A DNA stretch of 64,000 nucleotides from Austropuccinia psidii (Eukaryota; Basidiomycota; Pucciniomycetes; Pucciniales; Sphaerophragmiaceae), in NCBI GenBank assembly GCA_023105745.1, contig JALGQZ010000004.1, forward strand, positions 63,895,112-63,959,111. The letters are read 5' to 3'. Made by a program: the position numbers and the translations under genes. Below, piece after piece: positions 12,795-26,149 of this stretch (position 1 is the first letter of the stretch; each line of letters begins with the position of its first letter). The notes below the pieces were generated by a model. That model saw nothing but the letters and a program-made list of their open reading frames with translations, did no database searches and was not told where the DNA came from.

Positions 12795-14760
12795 TTTGAA
12801 CCTTTGAGATATGACCACATACCCAAAAAGGTCACAAGAAATATTTAAAATAATTATACCTTAAAGCTACAAAAATGCCATAAATAGGCATAAAACTTGG
12901 TTTAACTTAAACACCAATGAAGAAACATGTGAAATGAATTACACCATTGCATTCCCCATGGTAAAATACACATATACCTTTTTTATGGCATATCTGTAAA
13001 GTCAATATTTAATGAGCTATAAGTAATAATACCTTATAAAAAACATGAACCCTTAATTATTTCAAATACCAATGTAAAAGCATGTGAAACAAATGGTAAC
13101 ATTGGATTCTCCATAAGCGTCTACACATAACACAATTAAGAAGCTAAGCTTCAAAGTCAATACTTAAGGAGTTAAGCTTAATATATGCACTTTTTTGGTC
13201 AACACATATATTCAAGGATTTAAGCTAATATCTTCAGAAATATACATGATAGAGTAATGAACCAAAAATAAAGTCACTACGTAACTACTGTAGGAATACA
13301 GAGCAGAACTTTATTTCACAAGCTATAAACAAGGTTAAAACCTATAAGGGATTATTGATTAAAATCAATAGAGCTGTTGACCACTTTGTTGTTAAAGTGG
13401 TCCAAACTTAAAAAAAGTAGACAGTTGGATTCTAATAGTTTATTTGTGAATAATTATGTATTTTGTATTACAATATTCAAGGTATAACCGCCTGAAATCA
13501 TGGTTTGAAGTTTGAAATATTAAATTTTGACAGAAAAGATGAGTTACAAGAAAAATCATCAGAAATACATTTTTGATGATTTAATAAAATTCTCTTGGAA
13601 GTGTAATGAAGACATGCCAAGCTATCAGAATACACTCTCAGAATAGCTGTAGCCTGTATAAATTAGAAGTTCTTAATGATCACAGCTTAAGCTTAAATTT
13701 GATCATTTAAGATCACTCACTGTAATCTTATTTTAAGTTTAACAGTCATATAAGTGATAGAGCTGGTGAATACTATTAGAATATGATTAATAATAATAAA
13801 ACACACAAAGGTTAGGCTTCTGCCAAGCCTATGATGTCATCAAACTTAGAGCTATAGTGATAACTCTAAATAATGGCATAATTATGAGGTAAGGTGGTTT
13901 GATCATGATGTAATCATCACCAAGCCTTGAAATATTGATCAATTCTAGTAGAAAGCATCAGTAAATGTCTACTAGAAGCATGTTGGACTCTAGGAGGGAG
14001 GTATTTACTATAAATAGAGCTCTTTTTACTCTGTTTTCCCCTCAGATGCTTACAAAACATTAAATCATTAAATAAAAAGGTAATTTCTTTATTCTTTATA
14101 AATAAAAAATTTTTATTATTGAAGGCAAAAGATAATATTATTATAATCTTCATCTCTGACGTGATTATTGCAATTATTTAATTGTTTTGTTTAAATTTCT
14201 GTTAAAAACCTCTATTCCACATAAAATCAAGAAAAATTGTAATTTTTCTTAAATTTTATTGTAACTACAATTTAAATAAGTTGTATTTACATTTTTAGGC
14301 GTAAAATTATTCAAAATTATTATATTAAGCATTAAAAGTAGGTTATTTCTCTTATTATAATAATTTTTCTCTATTATTACTTTAATAATTCTATAATTGA
14401 TATACATAGTTTTATATTAATTTATAACTTTAATATCAGTAATATTATTGTTATTAATTGTTTTTTATTAATAAGAAACAATTATTTCCGCCTTTATTAT
14501 TCGTTGGCAACAATAATAAAGTACTTTTAAATATATTAACTATCTTATATTAATATATTTACTTATTATATTATTGTTTTTATAATATAAATTATATTAT
14601 TATATTTATTTGATAATATAATTATTTTACGCCATAATCATAATAATTCTTTATTATTATAATTACTTGAATATTATTTATTTCATTTATAAGGACATTC
14701 ATAGTACAATAAGTAAAATATTAGTAATTTTTACTTATTGTTTCATAGTCAAACCTTACA
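12795..14760 (+). repeat. Element 2 5' LTR
   Basis: A 1966-bp LTR running from a mutated TGTGAACC start to TCAAACCTTACA. It matches 22038-24023 and the two pieces 21630-22037 plus 24029-25553. Confidence 0.9.
14009..14016 (+). promoter_or_regulatory. TATA box in family B LTR
   Basis: TATAAATA followed by GAGCTCTTTTT is kept in all three full LTR copies (here, near 23270 and near 24850), while flanking bases vary. It is the best candidate core promoter of the family. Confidence 0.55.
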
Positions 14761-14780
14761 TTTGGTGACCTGGCCGTGAT
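14761..14780 (+). other. Primer-binding site region, element 2
   Basis: TTTGGTGACCTGGCCGTGAT directly follows the LTR. It shares TTTGG at its start and GCCGTGAT at its end with the family A site at 39164. The TGG two bases inside fits a tRNA primer; the tRNA was not identified. Confidence 0.6.
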
Positions 14781-15255
14781 ATTTACTCTAAAAGACCTTT
14801 AAAAAAATTTTATTTGGGTTTATCCAATAATAAATTACAATTATAATCAGAAAATTCTATAATAATCTTATATTTATTGATTTTAAATACTATTGAGGCA
14901 TTTGGAAAGAAATTTTACTGTCTTACACATGGTTTTTCACATGCTTAGACTTGCAAGAACTTTCTTTGAGTGACTCTAGTAATTAAGAAAGATATTTTAT
15001 AAATCAAAAATAATTTTATAAAAAGAATCATATTCATTTTTTATTTTATTCTTTAAAAATAAAAATATAAAAAACAAGAAAAATTATAAATAAAAACCAA
15101 TAAATAAAAAGTTACTTTTTATTCATTTTAATCCCATTTCTTTATTTATTTTCATTTTTCAAGATATTAAAAAGCAATTTTTACATGGAAAATTGCCATA
15201 TCTTACCAAAAATAACACTTTTTATTAAAGACTTATATTTATTTGTCTTTTTTAG

Positions 15256-16177
15256 TGTTTGAAGACAATCCAACAGAGGACAACCAAACCACTGGTGAAA
15301 GATTGGTGGAAGAAACTTGTCAAAGCTCCCCAACACCAATAATTACTAAGAAAAAGAAAGTTAAGAAATTAGACTTTCCACGACCCACTATTCAGGACTC
15401 TGAAGGTGAGTACCTCATTTATAAATTGCCATAAGAAGAATTCCTGTTCTGAAATCCTGTTATTTCTTATTTTTCTTGAAATATGACTACCAGAAGAGGC
15501 TCCCAATACTCCATCCAATCAGATGGAGCTGGACTCAGAGGTAGAATTGATTCCTCAAAAGGGAAAAGGAAGGGCAATATCCCCAGTGGAACAGAATCCA
15601 CACAAGGAAGTGCCTTATCCCAAAGGCAAGTGCAAGAAATGCCCATGATATCTGAGCCAGAGTCAGAACTAATTATGAGTGACTCAAACAGGTACAAATC
15701 AAATTCAGAGGGCTCAAATAGACATTTACATGAGCCAGTACAAGCAGTGCTACACAGTGTACAAAGACAAGGACTGGGGAATGTTGCCCCAAATACACCA
15801 AGGAGTGATGAACTCCTGGCACATCCTGATAAAGTTCCTCAAAGAGGAGGAAATAGTGAGATACTCCAATGGATGGAATCCACTATCATCCAAACCTCAA
15901 ATCAAAAAAGATCAAGTAGTACCATGCCAAAAAGAAGGAAGCAACCAAGGAAGAAGCCCCAGGAGCTTCTACCAGCAAGCCCCAATACATCCCACTTCCC
16001 CAAGAAGGGAAGAAGAACAAGAAAAAGAATTGGAGAAAACCATATTTCCCAAGCTACAGGATTCCAAAAATCCAAAAGGATGCCATTGACAATGTATTCA
16101 ACACAGCCAGAACCTTGATGGAATTCAAGGAGAAGGAAGAACAAAGAATGAGACAACCTCATTTCCCAAAGGAATAA
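15256..16177 (+). pseudogene. ORF1 of element 2, broken
   Basis: This is the homologue of the spliced ORF1 of family A. Exon start after TTTTTTAG (15254-15255) gives FEDNPTEDN; a candidate intron 15406-15493 (GTGAGT...ACCAG) sits at the same place as in elements 1 and 3. The downstream part carries DIYMSQYKQ, MNSWHILIKFL and NGWNPL, aligning with [19 protein letters not shown] and NGWHPL of element 3. The C-terminus (PKIQKDAIDNVFNTARTLMEF) in a shifted frame aligns with [21 protein letters not shown] and ends at a TAA at 16175-16177, near the matching stop of element 3. Frameshifts and a stop near 15644 break it. Confidence 0.55.
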
Positions 16178-16179
16178 CC

Positions 16180-18177
16180 TTGTCCAAAGATGTTTTAAAT
16201 ACTTTAACTGAAATTAAAAATAGTATATTAACTCTAAAAGAAATTAAAAATAGTTTATTATCATTACAAGAAATGAACAATAACTTATCTTCTTTAACAA
16301 AAATTGTTGAACAAAATAAAAAAGAAATTGACAACATTAAGTTTATTGTTAAAAATAATAAACCAAAGCTTTTAATTGAGAACACTCAAAAATTAATACA
16401 AGGACAACAAGAATTTTATAAATACATAAAAGATATCAAAGATAAAACTTTGACAATCAATTATGACATGAGTATTGACAATATTACAGAAAAACTAGTC
16501 AAACTAAGTATTTCTGTAGAAATATTTGAAGAAAAGACTTCATAACACCAAAAATTACTTTTGGACCATGTGGAAAAAAGTGATGAAGCAAGAATGCATC
16601 TTAAATATGACATTCAAAGTGAAATAAGGCTTATTACTGAAAAAATGGATAAAATTAATGAGGCTAACTCAAATATGCCAAAGTTATCAACCCCATTTTC
16701 TCACATAAGAAGTCCTGTTAAGCCAAAAGAGGAAATAAAAAATCCATTAATAACAGACTTAAGTCACCAAGACAATAACCAAGTCTTAATAAAGGAAGCA
16801 CCTCAATTAAAAGAATGGCAAACATTCACAAGAGAAGGTGAATATGCCCACAAGTCATTTATCAAGACAATTGACATGCTACAAGAAGATTATGCCATAC
16901 CAGATGAATTAATTACTGCAAGATTACATTCATTGTTTGAGAAATCTGCAAAAAAATGGTATTATGGCATAAGACAAACAAATGGCAAAAATACCTGGTC
17001 TTGGTGGGAACAAGAAATAATCACCCAGTGGGCCAATGATGTCTGGAGGTACAAGATAGAGAATGCATTTGAAAATTCTTTCTTTGACCCACACAAAGAC
17101 AAACTTTTAACTTGGTTCTTGAAACCAGCTGAAAGACTCAATGCATTGTACCCAGAAATGTCACAAAAGATGGTGCACATGAAAATACTTAAGAAATGTG
17201 GAGGAGAGCTAGAACATGCCCTAAGAAGCAGGTGTATAGAGCCATGCTCCACAGAAGAGTATATCAATGCACTAGAGGACATAGTGACAAGAACAAAAAT
17301 TGGCAGAACTTGGAAGAAATTGGACATTAAAAGTCCAAATAAGCCATTTATCAAAAAAGATAAATGAAAAGAAGCTTTCAAGCCCAATACATCCAACAAT
17401 AATGAGCAAAGAAAATTCCATAAATGTGGAGGCATTGAACGCTTAGCCAATAACTGCCTCAAAAAGGCAAAGATTAATGAAATTGTGGAAACAGAAAACC
17501 ACAATGACAAAGAGGAGGAATCTGACTATTAAAAAGAAACAGAAGAGTCAGAAAGCTCTGAAAGTGATGAAATTAATATAATTAATGCACAAATTAATAA
17601 TATTGATATAATTTATGAAATACTAGATGTTAACTCAAACTTAACACAAGTTGGAACATCTGACACAAATCTGACAAATATACAAGATGCCAAAATGTAC
17701 AGAACCACACCTGCAAAAGGAGTGGGATATACAGCTGGAAAATCAAGTATAAGTATTGTTATGGTTGATAACCAAGAAGGAAAAGTGAACTTGGATACAG
17801 GAGCATATTGTACCTGTGTTGGTAAAAGTTATTTAAAAACCATTGTCCTAGATTGGCAAGAAAAACTTATGCCCATACAAGGTGTCAAATTTAGTAGTGC
17901 AAGTGTGAGCATGAAGCCCCTTGGAATAATTGATTTAACACTAATTTTTCCTCACCCCTCACAATGTGTCAGAATTAAAGTAGAGTTTGTAGTAATGGAC
18001 AACTGTACCAGTAATCAATTCATACTTGGAAATGACTACTTATCAATTTATGGTATAGATATCTCTAACCAAAAGGATAGATATTTTACCATAGGAGACA
18101 ACAAAAGACAAAGGTTTAGCTTCTTAAATAACAAAAAACCAATCACAGTCATTAAGAATGAAGAGAAAAGTCCATAA
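16180..18177 (+). pseudogene. Gag and protease of element 2
   Basis: One frame starts at ATG 16180 and is interrupted by stops near 16543, 17365 and 17530. It contains a helical Lys/Asn-rich N-terminus, a Gag core (WQTFTREGEYAHKSF to EDIVTRTKIGR), a ruined zinc knuckle (KFHKCGGIERLANNC, with one Cys and the His lost) and an aspartic protease with a canonical DTG (VNLDTGAYCTCVG). The DTG contrasts with DPG in family A. The frame stops at 18175, before RT. Confidence 0.8.
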
Positions 18178-18192
18178 AAGGAACTTTTTATA

Positions 18193-19670
18193 TATCAGCA
18201 AGTAAAAGAGGCAGAATTCAATCAAGAATTAACAGAAAAAATCAAAGAAAAATTGATTGACCTCTTATTTAAGTACAAAAATGCCTTTGCAACTGACAAA
18301 GAGCCACTAGGTGCCATAATTGGGCATGAGGTGGACTTAATTCTTACTGTAGAAACGCCTTACCCACCTTTACTAAGGAGACCTGCTTACCCAGCTAGTC
18401 CAAGGGCTAGAGAGGCCTTGGAGGTACACATTGAAGAATTAATGGACCTTGGAGTATTAAGAAAAGTAGGACATAATGAACAGGTAGAGATCACTACACC
18501 TGTCATTATAACTTGGCATAATGGAAAATCAAGAATGGTAGGAGAATTCAGAGCCCTGAACATCTATACCATTCCAGCCAGATATCCAATACCCAGAATC
18601 CATGAGACATTGACACAATTGTCACAAGCTAAGTTCATAACAGCCATGGATGTGTTAAAGGGTTTTCATCGAAATGTCTTAACAGACAATGCCAAGAAAC
18701 TACTGAGGATAGTAGTCCACTGTGGCAGTTTTGAATACTTAAGAATGCACCTTCCCAATATCAAAGGATGATGAATACCATATTTCCTGAAGAATTATCA
18801 GAAGGATTGTTAATTATCTATATTGATGATATCATAGCTTGCTCAGAAACTTGGGAAAATCACCTTACAAGACTAGAAAGGGTACTACAAAAGATAGTGC
18901 AAGTGAATATGAAAATTTCCTTGAAAAAGTGTTATTTTGCATATAGTGAACTAAAAGCACTAGGACATGTTGTATCTGGACTTAGTCTGGGCATAGACAA
19001 GAATAAAGTAGCAGCAGTACGGCTTAAGCCAATGCCTCAAACCAAAAAAGAAATGCAATCATTTCTAGGATTTGCTGGTTACTATAGACAGCATATAAAA
19101 GACTTTGCAAAAATTGCCAAATCCTTGTATAAACTATGTGATCAACAAACAGTCTATGAAATGACAGAAGAAAGAGTCAAGGCATATGAAGAATTGAAAA
19201 ATTCCTTAAAAAATGCCCTATTTCTTCTAATGCCATATTGGAAACTACCCTTCAAGCTTTAAATTGATTCTTGTGGAGAAGGACTAGGTGCTTCACTACA
19301 CCAGACACAAATTATCAATGATAAACCAGTGGAAGGACCAATTTGTTTTAGTTCAAGACAGATAAAGCCAACAGAATCAAGATATGGACCAAGCCAAATG
19401 GAATGCCTCTGCTTAGTGTGGGCTTTAGAAAAATTACATTATTACTTGGATGGAACAGTATTTGATGTTATTACAGACTGTAATTCTGTAAAATCTCTAT
19501 TAAATATGAAAACTCCAAATAGACATATGCTAAGATGGCAAATTGCTATCCAAGAATATAGAGGAAATATGACTATTGTTCATAAATCGGTTAATATTCA
19601 TAAAAATGCAGATGGTCTTATCAGATGGGCTCTAGAAAATACCCCTGACAATCCAGCATGGGTACCATAA
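18193..19670 (+). pseudogene. Reverse transcriptase and RNase H of element 2
   Basis: RT starts in the Gag frame ([14 protein letters not shown]) and runs to EYLRM at 18748. There a deletion of about 20 nt, relative to element 3, removes the PFGIKNAP motif and shifts the frame. It continues from 18768 with the catalytic YIDD ([11 protein letters not shown]). RNase H follows a stop near 19260 ([14 protein letters not shown]; the catalytic Asp is kept but ASGDG has become SCGEG). It ends at a stop near 19670. Confidence 0.82.
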
Positions 19671-21511
19671 GAAGAGCACCATATAGAAGGAATATGTGCT
19701 ACAGACATTGGCACAGAATTCTTTAACCAAGTTAAAGAAAGCTATAAAATGGACAGAAACTGACATATCTTATGCCAACTTCTAATTAAAGACTTTAAAG
19801 ACCCATCACTTTCATAAAAACTAGATGAAATATGGAAAAAAGCATATGATGAAGGAAGATTCCACTGCCTTGATGGAATCCTCTATGATAGAGCTAAAGA
19901 TACATGTGCTATGGCCTTAACAGATAGAACTCTGATAATAACTATACTACATTAATGTCACAAAATTCTTTAACCAAGTTAAAGAAATCTATAAGATAGA
20001 CAAGAATTTCCATATCTTAAGCCAACTTCTAATGAAAGATTACAAAGATCCATTACTTTAATCAAAATTGGATGAAACATGGAAAAAGGCATATGATGAA
20101 GGAAGATTCCACCTCCTTGATGGAATCCTTTACCATAGAACAAAACACAAATGTTTTATGGCCTTAACAGATAGAACCCTGATAAACACTATTTTACATG
20201 AGTGTCATGATAATGTTGCATCTGGACATCTTTCATTATCCAGAACACTAGAACGGGTGAAAACCTGCTCTTGGTGGCCAAATTGGAAGAAATATGTTTC
20301 AGAATACTGCCAAACCTGTGACAGATGTCAAAAAGCCAACAGAGCCACAGGAAAGAAATTTGGGATGATGATCCAAATCCAAGAACCAAAATCCCCTTGA
20401 GAAATAGTTCATATGGATTGGGTAACAGCATTACCTCCAGGAGGAGACAGAAGCTATAATGCATGCCTAGTATTAGTTGACAGGTATAGCAAACCTCCCA
20501 TGTTCCTACCATGTTAAAAAAATTACACAGCTATGGACACAGCCATAATGATATGGAATAAAGTCATTAGCCATACCGGCTTATTCCAGAATATTATAAG
20601 TGACAGAGACCCGAAATCAACTTCAGCATGATGGACAAATCTCTATAGCTTTTTTGGGACAAAGCTATCATTCTCAACAGCTTACCATCCTCAAACTGAT
20701 GGTTTAGCCGAAAGAATGATACAAACCTTGGAGGACATGATCAGAAGATTCTGTGCTTATGGACTAGAATTCAAAGATTTTGATGGTTTTACCCATGATT
20801 GGTGTACACTAATACCAGCCCTTGAGCTGGCATATAAAACATCACTCCATTCTTCTACTGGAAAAGCACAAGCAGTGCTAGAAAAAGGTTGGAATCCAAG
20901 ACTTCCTTATGACACTCTCAAAAAAGTACTTAGTGGATATACATCCAACAGAAAGATGTTTTAAGATAATGCTTGACAAAGCAAGACACCATGCAAACAG
21001 ATGTATGCAAGATTCTTTCAAATATGAAAAAGAAAGATGGGATAAAAGTCACAAACCACCTGACTTCAAAATAGGAGACTTGGTCCTAGTATCAACCCTT
21101 AATTTCAATAACATAAAAGGTCCAAATAAATTGAAAGATTCCTTTGCAGGACCATTTATGATAAAAGCACTTGTTGGACCCAATTCTGTGCAATTGGAAC
21201 TCACAGGTGAATTAATGAACAAACACCCAACTTTCCCTGTAAGTCTGATAAAGCCTTACAGCTCAAGTGATAAGGAACTATTTCCACTAATAAAGAAACC
21301 CCCACTTGAAATTCCCCCCTTGGAAGAAGGAGAAGAAAAGAAAATTTTAAAAGTCCTTAAAGGAAGAAGCACAAGAAACAAAAAAGAAAGAGAATACCTT
21401 GTAAGGTATAGAAACTCAACTCAAGAAGATGAATGGCTACTTGAGAAAGATATTCCAAATTCTGATAAACTACTAAGAAGGTTCAGACATGAAAGAAAAC
21501 CTAAAGAATAG
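19671..21511 (+). pseudogene. Integrase with chromodomain-like tail, element 2
   Basis: Broken into several frames: zinc-binding region (HDNVASGH... CQTCDRCQ) at 20068-20400, catalytic region with ISDRDP and a TGA in place of Trp at 20630, Glu in TDGLAERM at 20700, then 20909-21511 with the C-terminal GPF/Y-like and chromodomain-like parts (REYLVRYRNS, EDEWLLEKDI). A 247-bp tandem duplication (19719-20212) precedes the zinc-binding part. Confidence 0.8.
19719..20212 (+). repeat. 247-bp tandem duplication inside element 2 integrase region
   Basis: TTCTTTAACCAAGTTAAAGAAA starts at 19719 and recurs at 19966. The similarity runs through GGAAGATTCCAC and GATAGAAC in both copies. The copies differ at many sites, so the duplication is old. 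Confidence 0.8.
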
Positions 21512-21620
21512 AAAAATAAAGAATTATTGAGCTTCAAGACTAGCAAAGTCTATTGAAGAGGTAGGAAAGTTGATGATACCTTAATCACACATATCAGATT
21601 GTGTTACAATCTTTTTTGGT

Positions 21621-21629
21621 AGTAGGGAA
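21621..21629 (+). other. Polypurine tract of element 2
   Basis: AGTAGGGAA immediately precedes the 3' LTR start TGTGAACC. It is shorter and less pure than the tract of family A. Confidence 0.5.
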
Positions 21630-22037
21630 TGTGAACCTCTGAGACATGACCACATACCCAAAAAGGTAACAAGAAATATTTAAAATAATTATACCTTAAA
21701 AATAATTACCTTAAAACTACAAAAATGCCATAAATAGGCATAAAACTTGGTTTAACTTGAAAACCAATGAATAAATATGTGAAATGAATTACACCATTGG
21801 ATTCCCCATGGTAAAATACACATATACAATTTTTATGCCATATCTGTAAAGTCAATATTTAATGAGTTATAAGTAATAATACCTTATAAAAAACATGAAT
21901 CCTTAATTATTTCAAATACCAACAGAACAACATATAAAATAAATGGTACCATTGAATTCTCCATGAATCTCTACCCATAAAACAATTAAGAAGATAATCT
22001 CCAAAGTCGATACTTAAGGAGTTAAGCTGAATATATG
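21630..22037 (+). repeat. Element 2 3' LTR, first part
   Basis: Starts TGTGAACCTCTGAGACATGACC and continues to GAATATATG, where a second LTR begins. The sequence resumes at 24029 (or 24024 with the duplicated target). Confidence 0.88.
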
Positions 22038-24023
22038 TGTGAACCTTTGAGATATGACCGCATACCCAAAAAGGTCACAAGAAATATTTAAAGTAATTAT
22101 ACATCAAAAAGAATTACCTTAAAGCTACAGAAATGCCATAAATTGGCATAAAACTTGGTTTAACTTTAACACCAATGAATAAACATGTGAAATAAATTAT
22201 ACCATTGGATTCTTCATGGTAAATTACACATATACCATTTTTATGGCATATCTGTAAAGTCAATATTTAATGAGTTATAAGTAATAATACCTTATAAAAA
22301 ACAGAAATCCTTAATTATTTCAAATACCAATAAAACAACATGTGAAATAAATTGTACCATTGAATTCTTCATAACATTCCACAGATAAAAAAAATTAAGA
22401 AGCTAAGCTCCAAAGTCAATACTTAAGGAGTTAAGCTGAATATATGCACTTTTTTGGTCAACGCATATATTCAAGTATTTTAGCTAATATCTTTTAAAAT
22501 ATGCATGAGAGAGTGATAAACCAAAAATAAATTCATCACGTAATTACTTGAGGAATACAGAAATTAAGTTTATTTCACAAGTTATAAACAAGGTTAAAAC
22601 CTGTAAGGGATTATTGATTAAAATCAATAGAGCTGTTGACCAGTTTGTTGTGAAAGTGGTCCAAACTTAAAAAGAAATAGACAGTTGGATTCTACTAGTT
22701 CATTCGTGAATAATGATGTATTTTGTATTATAATATTCAAGGTATAACCCCTTGAAATCATGGTTTAAAGTTTAAAATATTAAATTTCAAGAGAAAGGAT
22801 GAGTTACAAGAAAAATCATTAAAAATAAAGTTTTTATGATGTTATAAAATGCTCTTGGAAGAATGATAGGGTTATTCCAAGCTATTAGAATTCACTCTCT
22901 AAATTTCTGTAGCGTGTAAAACGTAAAGGTTATTAAGGATCAAACTCTGAGCTTAATTTGATCATTTATGATCACTCACTGTAACCTTAAATTAAGTTTA
23001 ACAGTCATATGAGTGATAAGATTGGTTAATACTGTCAGTTTATTATTAAAACTAATAAAATCCACGAATATTTGGGGTTCTGACAAGCCTTGATGTCATC
23101 AAACGTAGAGTTATAGTGATAACTCTAAATAATGGTGTAATAATGAGATAACATGGTTTGATCATGATGTAATCATCACCAAACCTTAAAATATTGATCA
23201 ATTCCAGTGTATATGATCAGTTTACGTCTACTAGAAGCCTTTTGGACTCTAGGAGGGAGGTATTTACTATAAATAGAGCTCTTTTTGCTCTGTCTTCCCC
23301 TCAGACGCTTACGAAACATTAAGTCATTAAATAAAAAGGTAATTTCTTCATTCTTTATATATAAAACTTTTATATTGTTAAAGACAAAAGGTAATCTTAA
23401 AATAATATTCATCTTTGACGTGATTATTACAATTATTTAATTGTTTTGTTTAAATTTCTCTTAAAAAACCTCAATTCCATGTAAAATCAAGAAAATTTGT
23501 AATTTCTCTTAAATTTTATTGTAACTACAATTTAAATAAGTTGTATTTACATTTCTAGGCGTAAAAGTATTCAAAATTATTATATTAAGAATTAAAAGTA
23601 GGTTATTTCTCTTATTATAATAATTCTTCTCTATTATTACTTTTAATAATTCCATAATTAATATAAATAGTATTTATATTAATTTATAACCTTAATATTG
23701 GTAATATTATTGTTATTAATTGTTTTTTATTAATGAAAAACAATTTTTTACACCTTTATTATTTGTTGGTAACAATAATAAAGTGCTTTAAAATATATTA
23801 ATTATCTTATATTAATATATATATTTTATATATATTATTTTTTTATAATATAAATTATATTATTATATTCATTTAATAATATAATTATTTTATGCCATAA
23901 TTATAATAATTCTTTATTATTTTAATTATTTTTATCTTATCTATTTCATTTATAAGGACATTCATGGTACAATAAGTAAAATATTAGTAATTTTTACTTA
24001 TTGTTTCATAGTCAAACCTTACA
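22038..24023 (+). repeat. Solo LTR of family B nested in the element 2 3' LTR
   Basis: A complete 1986-bp LTR from TGTGAACCTTTGAG to TCAAACCTTACA, with no internal region. It is flanked by the target duplication ATATG at 22033-22037 and 24024-24028. Removing it and one ATATG restores a continuous LTR. It implies insertion of a full element followed by LTR-LTR recombination. Confidence 0.92.
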
Positions 24024-24028
24024 ATATG

Positions 24029-25553
24029 CACTTTTTTGGTCAACACATATATTCAAGGATTTCAGCTAATATCTTTTGAAATATACATAATAGAGTGATG
24101 AACCAAAAGTAAAGTCACCACGTGATTACTGTAGGAATACAGAAATGAACTTCATCTCACAAGTTATAGACAAGGTTAAACCCTATAAGGGATTATTGAT
24201 TAAAATCAATAGAGCTGTTGACCACTTTGTTGTGAAAGTGTTGCAAACTTAAAAAGGTGACATTTGGATTCTACTAGTTCATTTGTGAAGAATGATGTAT
24301 TTTGTATTACAATATTCAAGGTATAACCCCTTAAAATCATGGTCTGAAGTTTAAAATATTAAATTTCAACAGAAAAGATGAGTTACAAGAAAAATCATCA
24401 AAAATACAGTTTTGATGATGTAATGAAATTCTCTTGGAAGTGTGGTGGGGACATGCCAAGATATCAGAATCCACTCTCAGAATAGCTTTAGCGTGTATAA
24501 CTTAAGAGTTATTAATGATCAAAGCTTAAGCTTAAATTTGATCATTTAAGATCACTCACTGTAATCTTATTTTAAGCTTAACAGTCATATAAGTGATAGA
24601 GCTGGTGAATACTATTAGAATATGATTAATACTAATAAAACACACAAATGTTAGGCTTCTGCCAAGCCTATGATGTCATCAAACTTAGAGTTATAGTGAT
24701 AACTCTAAATAATGGCATAATTATGAGGTAAGATGGTTTGATCATGATGTAATCATCACCAAACCTTAAAATATTGTTCAATTCTAGTAGAAAGCATCAG
24801 TAAATGTCTACTAGAAGCCTGTTGGACTCTAGGAAGGAGGTATTTACTATAAATAGAGCTCTTTTTATGCTGTTTTCCCCTCAGACGCTTACAAAACATT
24901 AAATCATTGAATAAAAAGGTAATTTCTTTATTCTTTATATATAAAACTTTTATATTATTAAAGACCAAATATAATCTTATTATAATCTTCATCTCTGACG
25001 TGATTATTGCAATTATTTAATTGTTTTGTTTAAATTTGTCTTAAATCTTATTGTAACTACAATTTAAATAAGTTGTATTTACATTTTTAGGCGTAAAATT
25101 ATTCAAAATTATTATATTAAGCATTAAAAGTAGGTTATTTCTCTTTTTATAATAGTTTTTCTCTATTATTACTTTAATAATTCTATAATTGATATAAATA
25201 GTATTTATATTAATTTATAACTTTAATATTGGTAATATTATTGTTATTAATTGTTTTTTATTAATAAGGAACAATTTTTTACACCTTTATTATTTGTTGG
25301 TAACAATAATAAAGTGCTTTTAAATATGTTAATTATCTTATATTAATATATTTACTTATTATATCATTGTTTTTATAATATAAATTATATTATTATATTT
25401 ATTTGATAACATAATTATTTTACGCCATAATTATAATAATTCTTTATTATTATAATTATTTTAATCTTATTTATTTCATTTATAAGGACATTCATAGTAC
25501 AATAAGTAAAATATTAGTAATTTTTACTTATTGTTTCATAGTCAAACCTTGCA
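24029..25553 (+). repeat. Element 2 3' LTR, second part
   Basis: Continues from CACTTTTTTGGTCAAC to TCAAACCTTGCA. The TATA box is near 24850. It ends at the target copy ATACA (25554-25558). Confidence 0.88.
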
Positions 25554-25558
25554 ATACA

Positions 25559-26149
25559 CCTTCACTTTTCTTGTTTCAATGATATCTTAAGATTGAATTA
25601 TACACTTTTCCTAGATTTAACCCCCTAAATTTAATATCCATTCCTGTCTCAAAATTAATACAAAGACTAATTTTAATGTAAATACCCAATTCTACCTTTT
25701 TAATATATAAATGAAATTTCAATTAATATTTATGACCCCTATTATGCTACAACTCTGCCCTGAAATTTAATTCCATGCATCCGCATTGTAACTAGGACCT
25801 TCTGTGCTGTAGTATATGTTTGTTGAGTTTTAATACCCACAATATTTAAAGAAAATTGAAGTAAAATAAATTAATAAATAAAAATATATAAAAAAATAAT
25901 TTTTTTAACTCAACCAATCCCTTGAAGGTTAATTTCATCTTGGTGGTGCATTGGGGTGTCACATCCTAATTGTAAAATTCATTTATTAACAAAGGGCATT
26001 TATTGGGTTTTAATGGTGTTAGTCCTTCTTTTAATTCATTTTTCAAAGAAATTAATACTATAATATATTTGGAAAGACCTAATTAAAATTGAAAATATTC
26101 CTTCTTGGTTGGTCTATTAATCCAAACTGGTACAGGTATACCAAAACAG
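25559..26149. other. Unassigned AT-rich sequence between elements 2 and 5
   Basis: No gene, repeat or LTR end was recognised. Its right edge is the point where homology to the family C pol gene stops. Confidence 0.5.

Larger units (their letters stand above)
12795..25553 (+). mobile_element. Element 2: decayed Ty3/Gypsy LTR retrotransposon, family B
   Basis: The ends are supported by a 5-bp target duplication, ATACA at 12790-12794 and 25554-25558. LTRs of about 1.95 kb flank a primer site, ORF1, Gag, protease, RT-RNase H and integrase, all broken by stops and frameshifts. Terminal bases have decayed (the 5' LTR begins TTTGAACC instead of TGTGAACC, and the 3' LTR ends TTGCA instead of TTACA). 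The protein order and sequences are related to elements 1 and 3 but clearly divergent, so it is a separate family useful for comparison. Its 3' LTR is split by a solo LTR of the same family. Confidence 0.92.
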
